DNA from: Muribaculum sp. An289
GTDB lineage: Bacteria > Bacteroidota > Bacteroidia > Bacteroidales > UBA932
Direction of reading: 5' to 3'
DNA: 64,000 bases
Assembly: GCF_002159555.1 (NCBI RefSeq)
Contig: NZ_NFIV01000001.1
Span: 124,001 to 188,000, forward strand
Notes under the pieces: model-generated
The model's database searches: none
Told to the model about the DNA's origin: nothing
What the model saw: the letters and a program-made list of their open reading frames with translations, nothing else
Part shown: positions 17,365 to 26,889 of the stretch, in pieces
Layout: every line of letters begins with the position of its first letter
How positions within the stretch are numbered: the first letter of the stretch is position 1
Position numbers and translations under genes: made by a program

Positions 17365-18398
17365 CGGGCATACTTGGCAGCAGCATACTGATTACCGGCA
17401 TCGTAATCTGCATGATGCTGATGATTGAACTCATAAACGAAAGGACAGGAGGCCGTTTTTTCAGAAAATTCAGTTCTTCGGGAGTAAAACAGGTAATATT
17501 CGCCGGACTTTTGGGCTGCATTCCGGGCTGTATCGGAGGCTTCGCGGCCGTTTCGCTCTACAGCCGGAAAATGCTGAGCATGGGAGCGCTTACCGCCATG
17601 ATGATTGCATCTTCGGGGGACGAAGCGTTCGTAATGCTCGCAATGTTTCCCGGCAAGGCGCTGCTTCTTACCGCCGTACTGTTCGCAATCGCCGTAGTGT
17701 CGGGGACAGTAATCGACAGAATGTGGCCGCACGGCATCCGGGACACCGAATACATCGACTGCAAGGATGAACATGAAGAAGGAAAAGGCGCAAGGGAAGA
17801 CGGCAAAGGCTACCGTCTGAAAAGGGCCGGGCTTGCAGCCGGGTTCCTGCTGTTCATAGCCGTCCTGTCGGGCGGATTCCTCGGGCATTCCCATACGGAA
17901 GGGAGCAACGGAGTACAGATCAACCTCCTCAACGAGACATGGATGAATGTCCTGTTCGGCATTTTCGCGCTTTCGTTAGTATTTTACTCGCTGTTCGGAA
18001 GCAGGAAGGCCATCGACATCGAAATGCACATCATCAAGAAACACGCCCTGCCGATATTCCTGTGGACACTCGGAGCGCTCGCATTCGTCCACATCCTCAT
18101 AGAATACGTAGACATGGGGCGCTGGATAAGCGAAAACGCCCCGCTCATGATAGTGCTTGGCTCGCTGATAGGCATAATCCCCGAATCCGGCCCCAACCTC
18201 ATATTCGTCACCCTCTTCGCAAACGGAAGCATCCCTTTTTCAGTGCTGCTCGCCAATTCGATTTCACAGGACGGACACTCATCAATCCCGCTCCTGGCCG
18301 GAAACAAAAGGAGCTTCGTCGTAACGAAGCTCCTGAACACCTTGATAGCGCTTGTATGCGGATTCGCCGCATTCGGCATCGAGAATCTGTTTTCCTGA
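17361..18398 (+). CDS. Putative 10-TM heavy-metal/manganese exporter
   Basis: A 345-residue polytopic protein, very hydrophobic, with helices at about 5-24, 43-65, 72-90, 95-117, 155-175, 190-212, 225-245, 260-280 and 320-340. A charged cytoplasmic loop (about 130-152, DEHEEGKGAREDGKG) splits it into two similar halves; GDEAFVM in the first and SQDGHSS in the second are matching positions. This fits the ArsP_2 / putative manganese transporter family. The substrate is not known from sequence. It overlaps the meaB stop by 4 nt. Confidence 0.8.
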   Translation: MTGILGSSILITGIVICMMLMIELINERTGGRFFRKFSSSGVKQVIFAGLLGCIPGCIGGFAAVSLYSRKMLSMGALTAMMIASSGDEAFVMLAMFPGKALLLTAVLFAIAVVSGTVIDRMWPHGIRDTEYIDCKDEHEEGKGAREDGKGYRLKRAGLAAGFLLFIAVLSGGFLGHSHTEGSNGVQINLLNETWMNVLFGIFALSLVFYSLFGSRKAIDIEMHIIKKHALPIFLWTLGALAFVHILIEYVDMGRWISENAPLMIVLGSLIGIIPESGPNLIFVTLFANGSIPFSVLLANSISQDGHSSIPLLAGNKRSFVVTKLLNTLIALVCGFAAFGIENLFS

Positions 18399-18418
18399 TT
18401 TTATTTTAAACAGATTCT
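18382..18418. terminator. Bidirectional hairpin between convergent genes
   Basis: An 11-bp perfect stem AGAATCTGTTT (18382-18392) / AAACAGATTCT (18408-18418) with a 15-nt T-rich loop. The plus-strand exporter stop lies in the loop, and the minus-strand gene stop overlaps the right arm. It can fold equally from either strand. Confidence 0.7.
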
Positions 18419-20094
18419 TATTCCCTGTCGCCTATGTCAGCATTGCTGTTCACATAGTCCTTGTCAACGATGACCACCGAGCCGTCCCGCGGAACAGTGG
18501 ATTCATCATACACGAGCTCGAATTCATCCACATAAAGCAGACTTCCCACACCGCCGGTAAAATAATTGCCATAACGGCTTGCACATGAAATTACCACTAT
18601 GTGCGTGGCTTTGCGGGCCTTGTCCCTCCATGCCTCGTCATCGAGATGGATGAAGAACTCCACCCACTCGCCATTGGTGCTCTTGTCCGTAACGAGCTCC
18701 CTGAAAGCGAGTATGTCCGGATCGTCCATGTCTATGTACTGGCGCTTCGTGCTGTTGACATCGAAAGGCTTGTCCCAGGCGGTGAGCATGATGTATATCT
18801 GGCACATGTCCGTGCGCCCCATCAAGTCCTCATACGGTTCATCCACCTTGTTTATAACGGCAGGCTCGTATGAATAGTATCCCCTGAGCCCTATAGGACG
18901 AGACTCGAAAGGCACGCCGAATTCGAGCAGGGCCGAAAGGCCTTCAGTGCCCTTGTAACGCCCGCTGTAAAGGTTTCCTGCCGCCATCACTCCCAAAACC
19001 GATTTCGTTTCAAGACGGGCCGCACGTTTTCCTTCGCCGGCAACCGCAAGAAAATCGTCTTCAGGAGTCGTCGGATTCACAGGGCCCAGCGTATTGGCCC
19101 CCATATTGGCCGTATCCCACCATGTTTCCGCATCCTCGGAAGCACGAGGGAACCAAGCTCCCTTGCTGTTTTGGAACCAGGCGTCGTATGAACTGTTCGG
19201 CAGTTGCACGGCAGCCTCAGTATGGAAATCGAATTCCGCTGAGTGCTCTTCGCCGGAAACCATCCTCACCACATAATCGGTATCGTCCTGCAAACCCGCA
19301 ATGGTAGCCGAAACATTGATTCCGTCCACCGAGACATCCCCTTCGAAACGGGTCCAGGACTCGTCCGAAGCCTTTTTATATTCGAAAACCGTTTCCGCCG
19401 CATTGCCCGACACGGAACCCGTGACATCGGCACTGAAAGCCCATGCATTCACGGATGAAATGCCGAGGCCGACTTCCCATGGAAGGACCCGCACGCCCCA
19501 CTTCTCGGAAGTTTCCTCATACGAGACATCGAAATAGACGAGGTCCGTAAAATCATGCACTTCCCTGAAATCGGGAGCAATCACGCTGCCCTCCATGCCG
19601 AGTTTCGCTTCGAGGACTTCTATTTCGGAGAGAGGATTGGATTCCGCCACCTTCACGACGACCATTTTTTCTTCATTGTTGATATCTTCGGAACCGACCT
19701 GGTTGCGTATCTTGAAATACCTTACAATCTCCTGCCTGGCGATTATGGTCCATTCGAAAGATTCGTACACGCTGACAGTCACGACGACGGGATTGCGCAA
19801 ATCCATATAGGTTTCCGAGGCATTCTGGACAACCCCCGCCCCGAAACTTATAATGGAATCGTAGTTGGAAGATATTTCCAGAAGTTTTACCGAAGAAAGG
19901 TCCACTGTTTCATAAATATCTACAGTCACCGTCCTTGTGGCATTGTCAATGACTGCATCTCCCACCTGGCCTTCAAAGCGGATGGCGGTAATAGCCGGCT
20001 TCACATCCGGATAAGACATGTCGTTCTTCAGACAGCCCGTAACGGCCGCCAGCAGAAAGAACGGCAGAACAAAAGAAAATGACTTCCATGCCAT
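18418..20094 (-). CDS. PCMD-domain surface lipoprotein
   Basis: A 558-residue predicted lipoprotein: signal peptide with lipobox AVTGC (Cys21), then two DUF5018/Ig-like stretches (about 30-200, VDIYETVDLSSVKLLEIS and similar). A fibronectin-like segment follows at about 210-300 (IAGLQDDTDYVVRM). The C-terminal about 250 residues, from YDAWFQNSKGAWFPR, resemble the PCMD (putative carbohydrate metabolism) domain of gut Bacteroidales. Role unknown; glycan binding or processing is plausible. Third gene after a DUF4493 lipoprotein and a beta-barrel protein. Confidence 0.8.
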   Translation of the reverse strand: MAWKSFSFVLPFFLLAAVTGCLKNDMSYPDVKPAITAIRFEGQVGDAVIDNATRTVTVDIYETVDLSSVKLLEISSNYDSIISFGAGVVQNASETYMDLRNPVVVTVSVYESFEWTIIARQEIVRYFKIRNQVGSEDINNEEKMVVVKVAESNPLSEIEVLEAKLGMEGSVIAPDFREVHDFTDLVYFDVSYEETSEKWGVRVLPWEVGLGISSVNAWAFSADVTGSVSGNAAETVFEYKKASDESWTRFEGDVSVDGINVSATIAGLQDDTDYVVRMVSGEEHSAEFDFHTEAAVQLPNSSYDAWFQNSKGAWFPRASEDAETWWDTANMGANTLGPVNPTTPEDDFLAVAGEGKRAARLETKSVLGVMAAGNLYSGRYKGTEGLSALLEFGVPFESRPIGLRGYYSYEPAVINKVDEPYEDLMGRTDMCQIYIMLTAWDKPFDVNSTKRQYIDMDDPDILAFRELVTDKSTNGEWVEFFIHLDDEAWRDKARKATHIVVISCASRYGNYFTGGVGSLLYVDEFELVYDESTVPRDGSVVIVDKDYVNSNADIGDRE

Positions 20095-20096
20095 GG

Positions 20097-20879
20097 CTAT
20101 TTTCCCCTTCCCGTATTTGTCGGTATATAGAATGTGATTCCGAAATCTATGTTGAGGATGTTAATCTTGAAATTCGCCCCGCTCTTTTCAAAAGTCCCCT
20201 CATACACCTGATTGGTATATTGTCTCACACGCTTGTAGTCGAAGCCGAGGACACCGACGGATATTTCGAAAGCAGTCTCATTGGTGACGAAAAACACGAT
20301 TCCCGGGATAAAGCCGAGTTCGAACTGCATCATGTCCTGATAAGTCCCGTACTTGTTCCCGTCCACTACCTTGTAGTTCTTTCCCTGTCCGTAACCTCCA
20401 GTAAGCCTGACTTCCGTAAAGAAGCCGAAGCGCTTGCTGTCGCTTATCGGGAAATAGTTCCTCATAGTAAGCGATGCAAGGTAGCTTCTGTCGATAATGT
20501 TTCCATCACCTATATCGAAGGCAAGGTCATCGGAAAGGTCTATGGAAGCGCCTCCCATGCCTATGCTGTAGGTATCATAATCGAAACGCGCCCCTAAGGA
20601 AAGGTTGTTCTTCACAAAATAGGAAACGTGGGGAGCTATGCCGAAACTGCTTCCCGAAACCGTCATGCCGTCGATAATAAGGAATTTGTAGTTGTCGAAA
20701 TCATAATTGGCATAAGACACGGACATTCCGGCCATCACAGTCCCTTTGGGCACGAAAACGAAAGATTTGTTCCTGCCCAGGCCTCTGTCGAAACGCTCCG
20801 GCTCCTCTTCGGCAAGCATTGCCGGCGTCGAGAAAGCCATGAGCGCCACAGAAACGACAATGGTTTTAAAAAAATTCAT
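20097..20879 (-). CDS. Outer-membrane beta-barrel protein
   Basis: A 260-residue exported protein. The signal peptide ends near TPAMLA (about 22). The rest shows alternating hydrophobic strands and aromatic girdles typical of small barrels (MAGMSVSYANYDFDN, NLSLGARFDYDTY, TAFEISVGVLGFDYKRV), and the C-terminal strand reads FGITFYIP. No named family recognised. I chose ATG at 20879 (MNFFKTIVV) over an upstream TTG. It is 2 nt upstream of the PCMD gene and 14 nt after the DUF4493 gene, so the three form an operon. Confidence 0.75.
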   Translation of the reverse strand: MNFFKTIVVSVALMAFSTPAMLAEEEPERFDRGLGRNKSFVFVPKGTVMAGMSVSYANYDFDNYKFLIIDGMTVSGSSFGIAPHVSYFVKNNLSLGARFDYDTYSIGMGGASIDLSDDLAFDIGDGNIIDRSYLASLTMRNYFPISDSKRFGFFTEVRLTGGYGQGKNYKVVDGNKYGTYQDMMQFELGFIPGIVFFVTNETAFEISVGVLGFDYKRVRQYTNQVYEGTFEKSGANFKINILNIDFGITFYIPTNTGRGK

Positions 20880-20893
20880 TTTCAACAAAAATA

Positions 20894-22087
20894 TTATTCA
20901 GCCACCCTATGAACTGTAAGGGTCTTTGATGTTTCCTGTCCTTTCGAATCCACCACCCTTATTGCAAAAGGATAAGGGTCAGGGGAAGCAAACATAAACG
21001 ACATGAAAAGACCGATGGAAAAAGTATGTTCTGTCTTCCCTTTTATCGGGTCTTCCGCATTGTAAAGCCCCAGTCCGCCGAGGAATTCGGCCAATTCCGG
21101 ATCGGAAACGTTGGCTATGTCCCAGTTGCCGGAAGCCACGACATCCCCCAGTCCCAACCCGCCGAGAAGGCCGAGAAGGGTCTGTGATTCAATCTTCACA
21201 TACAGGTTCTCTATCCCGTTTTCAGCCTTTATGGTAACGTCCACTACCGCGGACTGCGCTTCGGCATCGGTAAAGGTCACATCATCGGGGCAGGAGAAAG
21301 TGATTTCAGGAGCAGCTCCCACAGGCTCCACCGGCTCTGCCGGCACCGTTATGTCCACATTCCTGTCATTGGTACTTTCGTCTATCGATATCTTTATGGT
21401 TCCAGAGCCTTCCGTAGACGGAACCTCCTTCACGGATATGTTCAGTATGAAGTGGTCGCGAGGGTTCACATCCTCGATATCGGTCACTATGTCGACAGGC
21501 TCGTCATTGGAAATCCTCTTGCCCACTACATTTACCTTCAATGGCGATACGGCGAAATAGGCGGCCTTCCCTTCCTCTATATATTGGGAAGTGAAAACCA
21601 GCGATTTGTCATAATTGACAGCCGTCACCGTCACGCTGTAGTCCTTGATTGCATCCGTAAAAGACTTGTCGAGATTTACCGAAACCTTTACATTGTCAAG
21701 CCCGCAGGACAGTTCCACGGTGGTAACTTCGCCTTCCGTTATGGTGAATTCCTTTTCACCGGAGAATGAAGGGGAGTCGAAAGCGGCTTCAGCCACGCCT
21801 GAAGTATAAGCCTTGACTGTATACTGGCCTGGGGCGAGCTGTATTTCGGCAGGCATGGCCGAAGCATCCGGATAAGAAGCGACTTCCGTATCACCGGCAT
21901 CCCTTATCACGACTGCCATGGATGACAGATTGAAATCCACGGCTTTGGTGGAAATGTCGATATAATCATTGCCGTCATATTCCAATGTAAAAGCCAATGT
22001 ACCCTTTGCCCCGCTGACCATTTTCTCCTGACATGAAGCAGCCGCAAAAGCCGCCACGGCCAGAAACAGATAAATAAATTTCTTCAT
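20894..22087 (-). CDS. DUF4493 domain lipoprotein
   Basis: A 397-residue lipoprotein, signal peptide with lipobox AAASC (Cys19). Residues about 25-240 match the DUF4493 pattern of Bacteroidales: GTLAFTLEYDG at the start, QLAPGQYTVKAYTSG, TTVELSCGLDNVKVSVN and DIEDVNPRDHFILN. The C-terminal third (EITFSCPDDVTFTD onward) resembles an Ig-like DUF4493-associated domain. Similar proteins head surface or fimbria-like operons; the exact role is unknown. It is the promoter-proximal gene, with a minus-strand TACCTTTG (22159-22152) about 65 nt upstream. Confidence 0.8.
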   Translation of the reverse strand: MKKFIYLFLAVAAFAAASCQEKMVSGAKGTLAFTLEYDGNDYIDISTKAVDFNLSSMAVVIRDAGDTEVASYPDASAMPAEIQLAPGQYTVKAYTSGVAEAAFDSPSFSGEKEFTITEGEVTTVELSCGLDNVKVSVNLDKSFTDAIKDYSVTVTAVNYDKSLVFTSQYIEEGKAAYFAVSPLKVNVVGKRISNDEPVDIVTDIEDVNPRDHFILNISVKEVPSTEGSGTIKISIDESTNDRNVDITVPAEPVEPVGAAPEITFSCPDDVTFTDAEAQSAVVDVTIKAENGIENLYVKIESQTLLGLLGGLGLGDVVASGNWDIANVSDPELAEFLGGLGLYNAEDPIKGKTEHTFSIGLFMSFMFASPDPYPFAIRVVDSKGQETSKTLTVHRVAE

Positions 22088-22258
22088 TTCAAACACAGTT
22101 TAAATCAATTTTCCTAACATAAAATCGGCTTTGCAATAAAGTCCGAAGCAGCAAAGGTAATAATTTTTCGGGATTTCAAACAACTGAGCGGAATTTCGTT
22201 CCGGGTTCCGTCGGGTCCAAACGACCGCACCTCTGCTCAACTACTGAAAATTTTTTAG

Positions 22259-22266
22259 TATTTTTG
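22259..22266 (+). promoter_or_regulatory. parE -7 element
   Basis: TATTTTTG lies 18 nt before the parE ATG and fits the Bacteroidetes -7 consensus, implying a very short leader. No clear TTTG is present at the expected -33 position. Confidence 0.45.
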
Positions 22267-22284
22267 CACGAAATTTTACCGTTG

Positions 22285-24135
22285 ATGAATACGAACGACT
22301 ACACAGACGACAAGATAATCACGCTCGACTGGAACGAGCATATCCGCCGGCGTGCCGGAATGTACATCGGCCGCCTCGGTAACGGGGAAAGCCCTGACGA
22401 CGGAATTTATGTGCTACTGAAAGAGATAATAGACAACGCCATAGACGAGTTCATCAGCGGGCACGGAAAGACCATCGTCCTGGAAGTGGACGGAAAGAGC
22501 GCCTCGGTAAGGGATTTCGGGCACGGAATACCCCTGAATTCACTTGTAAAAGTAGTGACTACCCTCAACACAGGAGCGAAATTCGACAGCGACGTATACG
22601 CCAAGTCCGTGGGGCTTAACGGAGTCGGTTCAAAGGCCGTAAACGCCTTGTCTTCGGAATTCTACATAGAAAGTTTCCGGGACGGGCAATCGAGATATGC
22701 CGTATTTTCCGGAGGAAAGCTCCTCGATACCGCGACGAGGCCGACGAATGAAAAAAACGGGACTTTTGTAAGATTCGTGCCGGACATCGATATTTTCGGC
22801 GAGTACAACTTCAATCAGGAGTTCGTGGAAACGATGGCGAGGAATTATTCCTACCTCAACAAGAACCTGACTATCAAGCTCAACGGGAAAGACTTCATAT
22901 CCAGGAACGGACTTCTCGACCTTGTGAACGATTCGATGGTCAAGGAGAAGAAGGAACCGCTTTACAAGCCGATTCATCTTGTCGGGGACGACATCGAGAT
23001 AGTGATGACCCACGACAACAGTTACGGGGAAAACATAGCTTCATTCGTGAACGGGCAGAACACCCGCGACGGCGGAACCCATCTGGCAGCTTTCCGCGAG
23101 GCCATAACCAAGACTATAAAGGAGTTTTACAAAAAAGACTTCGACCCTTCCGACATCAGGCAGGGCATCGTGGGGGCCATAAGCATCAGGATACACGAGC
23201 CCAATTTCGAGTCACAGACAAAAATCAAGCTCGGTTCTACGGAGATGTACAAGGACGGCCCTACCGTCAGGAACTATGTAAACAACTTCATAAAGACGAA
23301 TCTCGACAACTACCTGCACATCAACAGGGAGACCGCCGACATACTGCTCAAGAAAATCCAGAGTTCCGAAAAAGAGCGGAAAGAAATGAGCGGCGTACAG
23401 AAAAAGGCGAAAGAGAGGGCGAAAAAGGCCGCCGTACACAACAAGAAACTCTACGACTGCCGTTACCATTACGGGGACAAGAACGAGCTTGGGGAACAGA
23501 GTTCCATCTTCATAACGGAGGGCGACTCGGCGAGCGGTACGATAACGACAATCCGGGATGCCAATACGCAGGCGGTCTTCAGCCTGAGAGGAAAACCGCT
23601 TAACTGCTACAAGGCAAGCAAAAAGGTGATTTACGAAAACGAGGAATTCAATCTGCTCGTTTCCGCCCTTGGCATAGAAGAGGACTCGGACAACCTCAGG
23701 TACAACAATGTCATCATCGCCACCGATGCGGATGACGACGGGATGCACATCAGGATGCTCGTAACCACGTTTTTTCTCAAGTTTTTCCCTGACGTGATAC
23801 GGCGCGGACATGTCTACATACTCCAGACCCCCCTGTTCAGGGTAAGAAACAAGAAAGAGACGTGTTACTGCTACTCGATTGAAGAAAAGGACACAGCGGC
23901 GAAAAAAATGAAGGCAGGAGTCGAGATAACGAGGTTCAAAGGCCTCGGGGAAATCTCGGACCATGAGTTCAGGCATTTCATAGGAAAAGACATAAGGCTG
24001 GACAAGGTAATGATAACAGACGAAGACTCCATCCAGGAAATCCTGGAGTTTTACATGGGCGACAACACCATGGAGCGCCAGGAGTTCATAAAGGGGAATC
24101 TACGTTCGGAAGTCGAATTGGAAGACATAATGTAA
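22285..24135 (+). CDS. parE: DNA topoisomerase IV subunit B (ParE/GyrB family)
   Basis: ATPase subunit of a type IIA topoisomerase; topo IV unlinks replicated chromosomes. It has 616 residues. The GHKL ATPase domain shows [19 protein letters not shown] and [11 protein letters not shown]; the TOPRIM domain shows [10 protein letters not shown] and the acidic [10 protein letters not shown]. It is shorter than typical GyrB, supporting ParE, the usual assignment for this Bacteroidetes form. The [12 protein letters not shown] follows the -7 element; a TTG at 22264 would put the start inside the promoter. No parC follows within the window. Confidence 0.93.
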   Translation: MNTNDYTDDKIITLDWNEHIRRRAGMYIGRLGNGESPDDGIYVLLKEIIDNAIDEFISGHGKTIVLEVDGKSASVRDFGHGIPLNSLVKVVTTLNTGAKFDSDVYAKSVGLNGVGSKAVNALSSEFYIESFRDGQSRYAVFSGGKLLDTATRPTNEKNGTFVRFVPDIDIFGEYNFNQEFVETMARNYSYLNKNLTIKLNGKDFISRNGLLDLVNDSMVKEKKEPLYKPIHLVGDDIEIVMTHDNSYGENIASFVNGQNTRDGGTHLAAFREAITKTIKEFYKKDFDPSDIRQGIVGAISIRIHEPNFESQTKIKLGSTEMYKDGPTVRNYVNNFIKTNLDNYLHINRETADILLKKIQSSEKERKEMSGVQKKAKERAKKAAVHNKKLYDCRYHYGDKNELGEQSSIFITEGDSASGTITTIRDANTQAVFSLRGKPLNCYKASKKVIYENEEFNLLVSALGIEEDSDNLRYNNVIIATDADDDGMHIRMLVTTFFLKFFPDVIRRGHVYILQTPLFRVRNKKETCYCYSIEEKDTAAKKMKAGVEITRFKGLGEISDHEFRHFIGKDIRLDKVMITDEDSIQEILEFYMGDNTMERQEFIKGNLRSEVELEDIM

Positions 24136-24139
24136 GACC

Positions 24140-24697
24140 ATGTGGAGAAAATTCTGTAAACTGATGCTTAAGATGATGGGCTGGACACCCGTCGATCCCG
24201 AGCCTATCCCCGAGCCCAAAGCAGTCGTGCTCGGAGTCCCGCACACATCAATCATGGATTTCTTCGTCTCGTATTTTTACTACAAATCCATAGGCGGAGA
24301 CCCGCACATAATGATCAAGAAGGAGTTTTTCTTCTGGCCGGTCGGCCCGATTCTGAAAAAATTAGGAGCCATCCCGGTAGACAGGGGTAAGGGAGCCGCC
24401 CTGCTGGTACGCTCCATAATCCATGAATTCGAGAAAAAGGACAGGCTGCATCTGGCAATAGCCCCCGAAGGCACACGCAAGGCAGTAAAAAAATGGAAAA
24501 CGGGCTTCCATACCATCGCACGGGCAGCCAATGTACCTGTATATCTCGGTTACTTCGACTGGGGAACAAAGCGTGTAGGACACGGGCCGCGGTTCGAGCT
24601 CAGCGACAATGCCGCCGCAGACCTTGCAAAAATACAGGCCATCTACGAAGAAATGCACCTCGTAGGAAAACATCCCGAGGGCTATCTGACACACTGA
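24140..24697 (+). CDS. PlsC-like 1-acylglycerol-3-phosphate acyltransferase family protein
   Basis: A 185-residue acyltransferase. The catalytic HX4D motif is HTSIMD (about 35-40) and the acceptor-binding motif is EGTR (about 113-116), with KKEFFFWPVGPILKKLGAIP between. It is shorter than classical PlsC and closest to small 1-acyl-glycerol-3-phosphate acyltransferase-like proteins of Bacteroidetes, so the acceptor may be lysophosphatidate or another lipid. It starts 4 nt after parE. Its last 16 nt overlap the opposing polysaccharide pyruvyl transferase gene. Confidence 0.88.
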   Translation: MWRKFCKLMLKMMGWTPVDPEPIPEPKAVVLGVPHTSIMDFFVSYFYYKSIGGDPHIMIKKEFFFWPVGPILKKLGAIPVDRGKGAALLVRSIIHEFEKKDRLHLAIAPEGTRKAVKKWKTGFHTIARAANVPVYLGYFDWGTKRVGHGPRFELSDNAAADLAKIQAIYEEMHLVGKHPEGYLTH

Positions 24698-25749
24698 CGC
24701 GCCAAAAGCATCTCGATGAAGTCCCTGCCTTCACGGGCATATCCGTCCATAAGTGAATCCACGGCATCCCAACTGATATCGCGGCTGAAGATTTCTTCGG
24801 CGCGGCGGCCGTCGTAGGCGGGAAGGATTCTGTCCGTGAGTCCGACACGGGAAAGCAGGGTCGCAAAACGGTCGTTCATCCCGGCCGCCGCGCCCGTTTC
24901 CAGCAAGGAAACGAAAGGGATATGGAAAAGCAGGGCGAATACTGTACCGTGGAAAGAATTGGTCACAAGGCGGTCGGCATATCTGATTTCCAAGAGCCAG
25001 TCCGGCACGGAACAGCCGCCCAAAGGCCTGACTGTCCCGAAATCATGTTCTATCCGGGGGTTAAGTGCGGACCGTCCGTGCAGGAGATATGTTGCGGTAT
25101 GGCCGGAAGGACCGTTGCCGCCGGCGGAAAAGACCTTGTCATAGGCCGAAGCCCCGGCAAGGATGGTCGGGTCAGGAACCGTCCACAGACGGCCTTTGTA
25201 ACCGAGGGATTCGGCGACATTTACGCCAGTCGTTTCGCGTACCGACAGCAAATCGAAGCGGCCGATATATTTCCGTGCCACTGCTGCGGCCCCTTCGGGA
25301 TATGAAGTACAGCCGAAGCTCACCGCATAACCGGCCCTGAAGACATCAGCTCCCCCGAAATCGAGCATATATGCAGGTGCAGGCCGGCGTTCACCTTTCA
25401 TCAGGGTGCGCGGATGGAGCACCTGGTCGCTTCCGGAAACATAGATATCCGCCGCCGGCGGGTCGTTCCGCAACTCCTCCAAAGAACCGTATCTGCGGCT
25501 GCGGACAAGGTATTTGCGGCGGAATTCCTCGAAAAGCCTGTCCAGAGCAGCCTCTCGCACATATTGCAAAGGATGCGGCAGCTTCCTGTTTAAGATGAAA
25601 TTCTTCAGATTATGGTCTCTGTTGCCGGGCTTATAGTCAATCATATAGGCCTCATGGCCAAGATTACGCAGATAAGTCTGCAAGGCGTATGCCTGGAGCA
25701 CTGCCCCGTAATTGACGGCCCAGTGGAAAGTCATTATGCCTATCTTCAT
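24682..25749 (-). CDS. Polysaccharide pyruvyl transferase family protein
   Basis: A 355-residue protein with the WcaK/CsaB-like fold: N-terminal MKIGIMTFHWAVNYGAVLQA and YMIDYKPG, central YVSGSDQVLHP and YAVSFGCTSYPEG, and the C-terminal FHGTVFALLFHIPFVS that ends the family. Members add pyruvate ketals to glycans using phosphoenolpyruvate; many in gut Bacteroidales are linked to capsule or glycan loci. The start overlaps the F420-like gene stop by ATGA, so translation of the pair is coupled. Confidence 0.9.
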   Translation of the reverse strand: MKIGIMTFHWAVNYGAVLQAYALQTYLRNLGHEAYMIDYKPGNRDHNLKNFILNRKLPHPLQYVREAALDRLFEEFRRKYLVRSRRYGSLEELRNDPPAADIYVSGSDQVLHPRTLMKGERRPAPAYMLDFGGADVFRAGYAVSFGCTSYPEGAAAVARKYIGRFDLLSVRETTGVNVAESLGYKGRLWTVPDPTILAGASAYDKVFSAGGNGPSGHTATYLLHGRSALNPRIEHDFGTVRPLGGCSVPDWLLEIRYADRLVTNSFHGTVFALLFHIPFVSLLETGAAAGMNDRFATLLSRVGLTDRILPAYDGRRAEEIFSRDISWDAVDSLMDGYAREGRDFIEMLLARQCVR

Positions 25750-26888
25750 CGCGAAATCCTCAATTTTTTCAAACGTTTTCTCAGGCGCAGGGTGAACGGA
25801 TCGCGGGTATATTTCCGGATAAGGGGCCCTATCCTCTTCGCACGGGCTGCCTTTCTGAAAAACGCCTCCCTGCCCTTCAACGGCCTGAAATCATTTTCGA
25901 TGGCCGGGTTGCCGGCAGAAGCCGGGGCGTACGGAGTCTCGACACGCTCGAAATCCACCGAATCGAAAAGCCTTGCACCCTTGGCGGTATTCACCAGCAC
26001 GAGCCCGACACCCGTATTGTCATCGAAATCCGGCAAGGTTTTCTTCAGATGCCAGTAATCCGCTATGGTCAGATCGCTACCGCTACGGCCCTTGCGGGCA
26101 GGGCAACGGTAACATGACGGACGGAGATACAGGTTTTTCAGGAATCCGTCCATAAATACATTCTCATCCTCGCGCTGGGAAAACAGAACCTTGCCGGAAC
26201 TGTCTTTCATGACGAGGCTGAACCGTTTCCAGCCGGTGACCTTGTCCCTGAAGTTCACCGATGCTGTACCTTCCGGGGCGGTTTCGTCCATATACCTCCT
26301 CCATATTCCGGGGCTCGGGACACCATGGCATACAAGGTCCACGGTATAAAGGTTTTCATAATCCTTGCGCAGGAATTTCCTCAGTCCGGCTATCTGGCAG
26401 GGCGTGCCCGAATAAAGCACCGGCACTCCGTTTTCCAAAAACATTTTCGTCATGGAATAGGTCCTTCCCGTATCGCTCTGGATATATTTGCTGCCGCTGA
26501 AACGTTTCACTCCGTCGGCATCGGAGGCGCAGGCATGGCGGGCGGAACAGAAATCTTCGGAAAACTCCACTCCGAAGACCTGCCCTCCCTGGCGCAAGAC
26601 CTCACGGGCAAGAGGCAGGAACATTCCTCCCGAGGAACTCTGGATACGCTCCTGCAAATCCCTGTTTTTCGCGGCATAGACCTTCAACGGAAGCCTTTCC
26701 ACATCCGGGGACAGTACCGGACAGACCTTAACGCACAGGGAGCAATCGATGCATTTTCCTTCATCCACCGAAGGATAGGCGAAACCTTCCGCATCCTCCC
26801 GGAACGAAATAGCATTTTTCGGACATACATTGAGGCACGCGCCGCAACCGCAGCAGCCTTCGACGAACGGATTATTTACTGTAGCCAT
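25746..26888 (-). CDS. 4Fe-4S / F420-hydrogenase beta-subunit-like protein
   Basis: A 380-residue iron-sulfur protein. Two ferredoxin motifs are at the N-terminus, CCGCGACLNVCP (about 13-24) and CIDCSLCVKVCP (about 46-57). A domain like the beta subunit of coenzyme F420 hydrogenase follows (SGGMFLPLAREVLRQGG, LYSGTPCQIAGLRKFL, CHGVPSPGIW), with a further Cys cluster in SCYRCPARKGRSGSDLTIAD. Bacteroidales do not make F420, so the electron donor must differ. It is paired with a pyruvyl transferase, as often in glycan loci. Reaction unknown. Confidence 0.88.
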   Translation of the reverse strand: MATVNNPFVEGCCGCGACLNVCPKNAISFREDAEGFAYPSVDEGKCIDCSLCVKVCPVLSPDVERLPLKVYAAKNRDLQERIQSSSGGMFLPLAREVLRQGGQVFGVEFSEDFCSARHACASDADGVKRFSGSKYIQSDTGRTYSMTKMFLENGVPVLYSGTPCQIAGLRKFLRKDYENLYTVDLVCHGVPSPGIWRRYMDETAPEGTASVNFRDKVTGWKRFSLVMKDSSGKVLFSQREDENVFMDGFLKNLYLRPSCYRCPARKGRSGSDLTIADYWHLKKTLPDFDDNTGVGLVLVNTAKGARLFDSVDFERVETPYAPASAGNPAIENDFRPLKGREAFFRKAARAKRIGPLIRKYTRDPFTLRLRKRLKKLRISR

Positions 26889-26889
26889 T

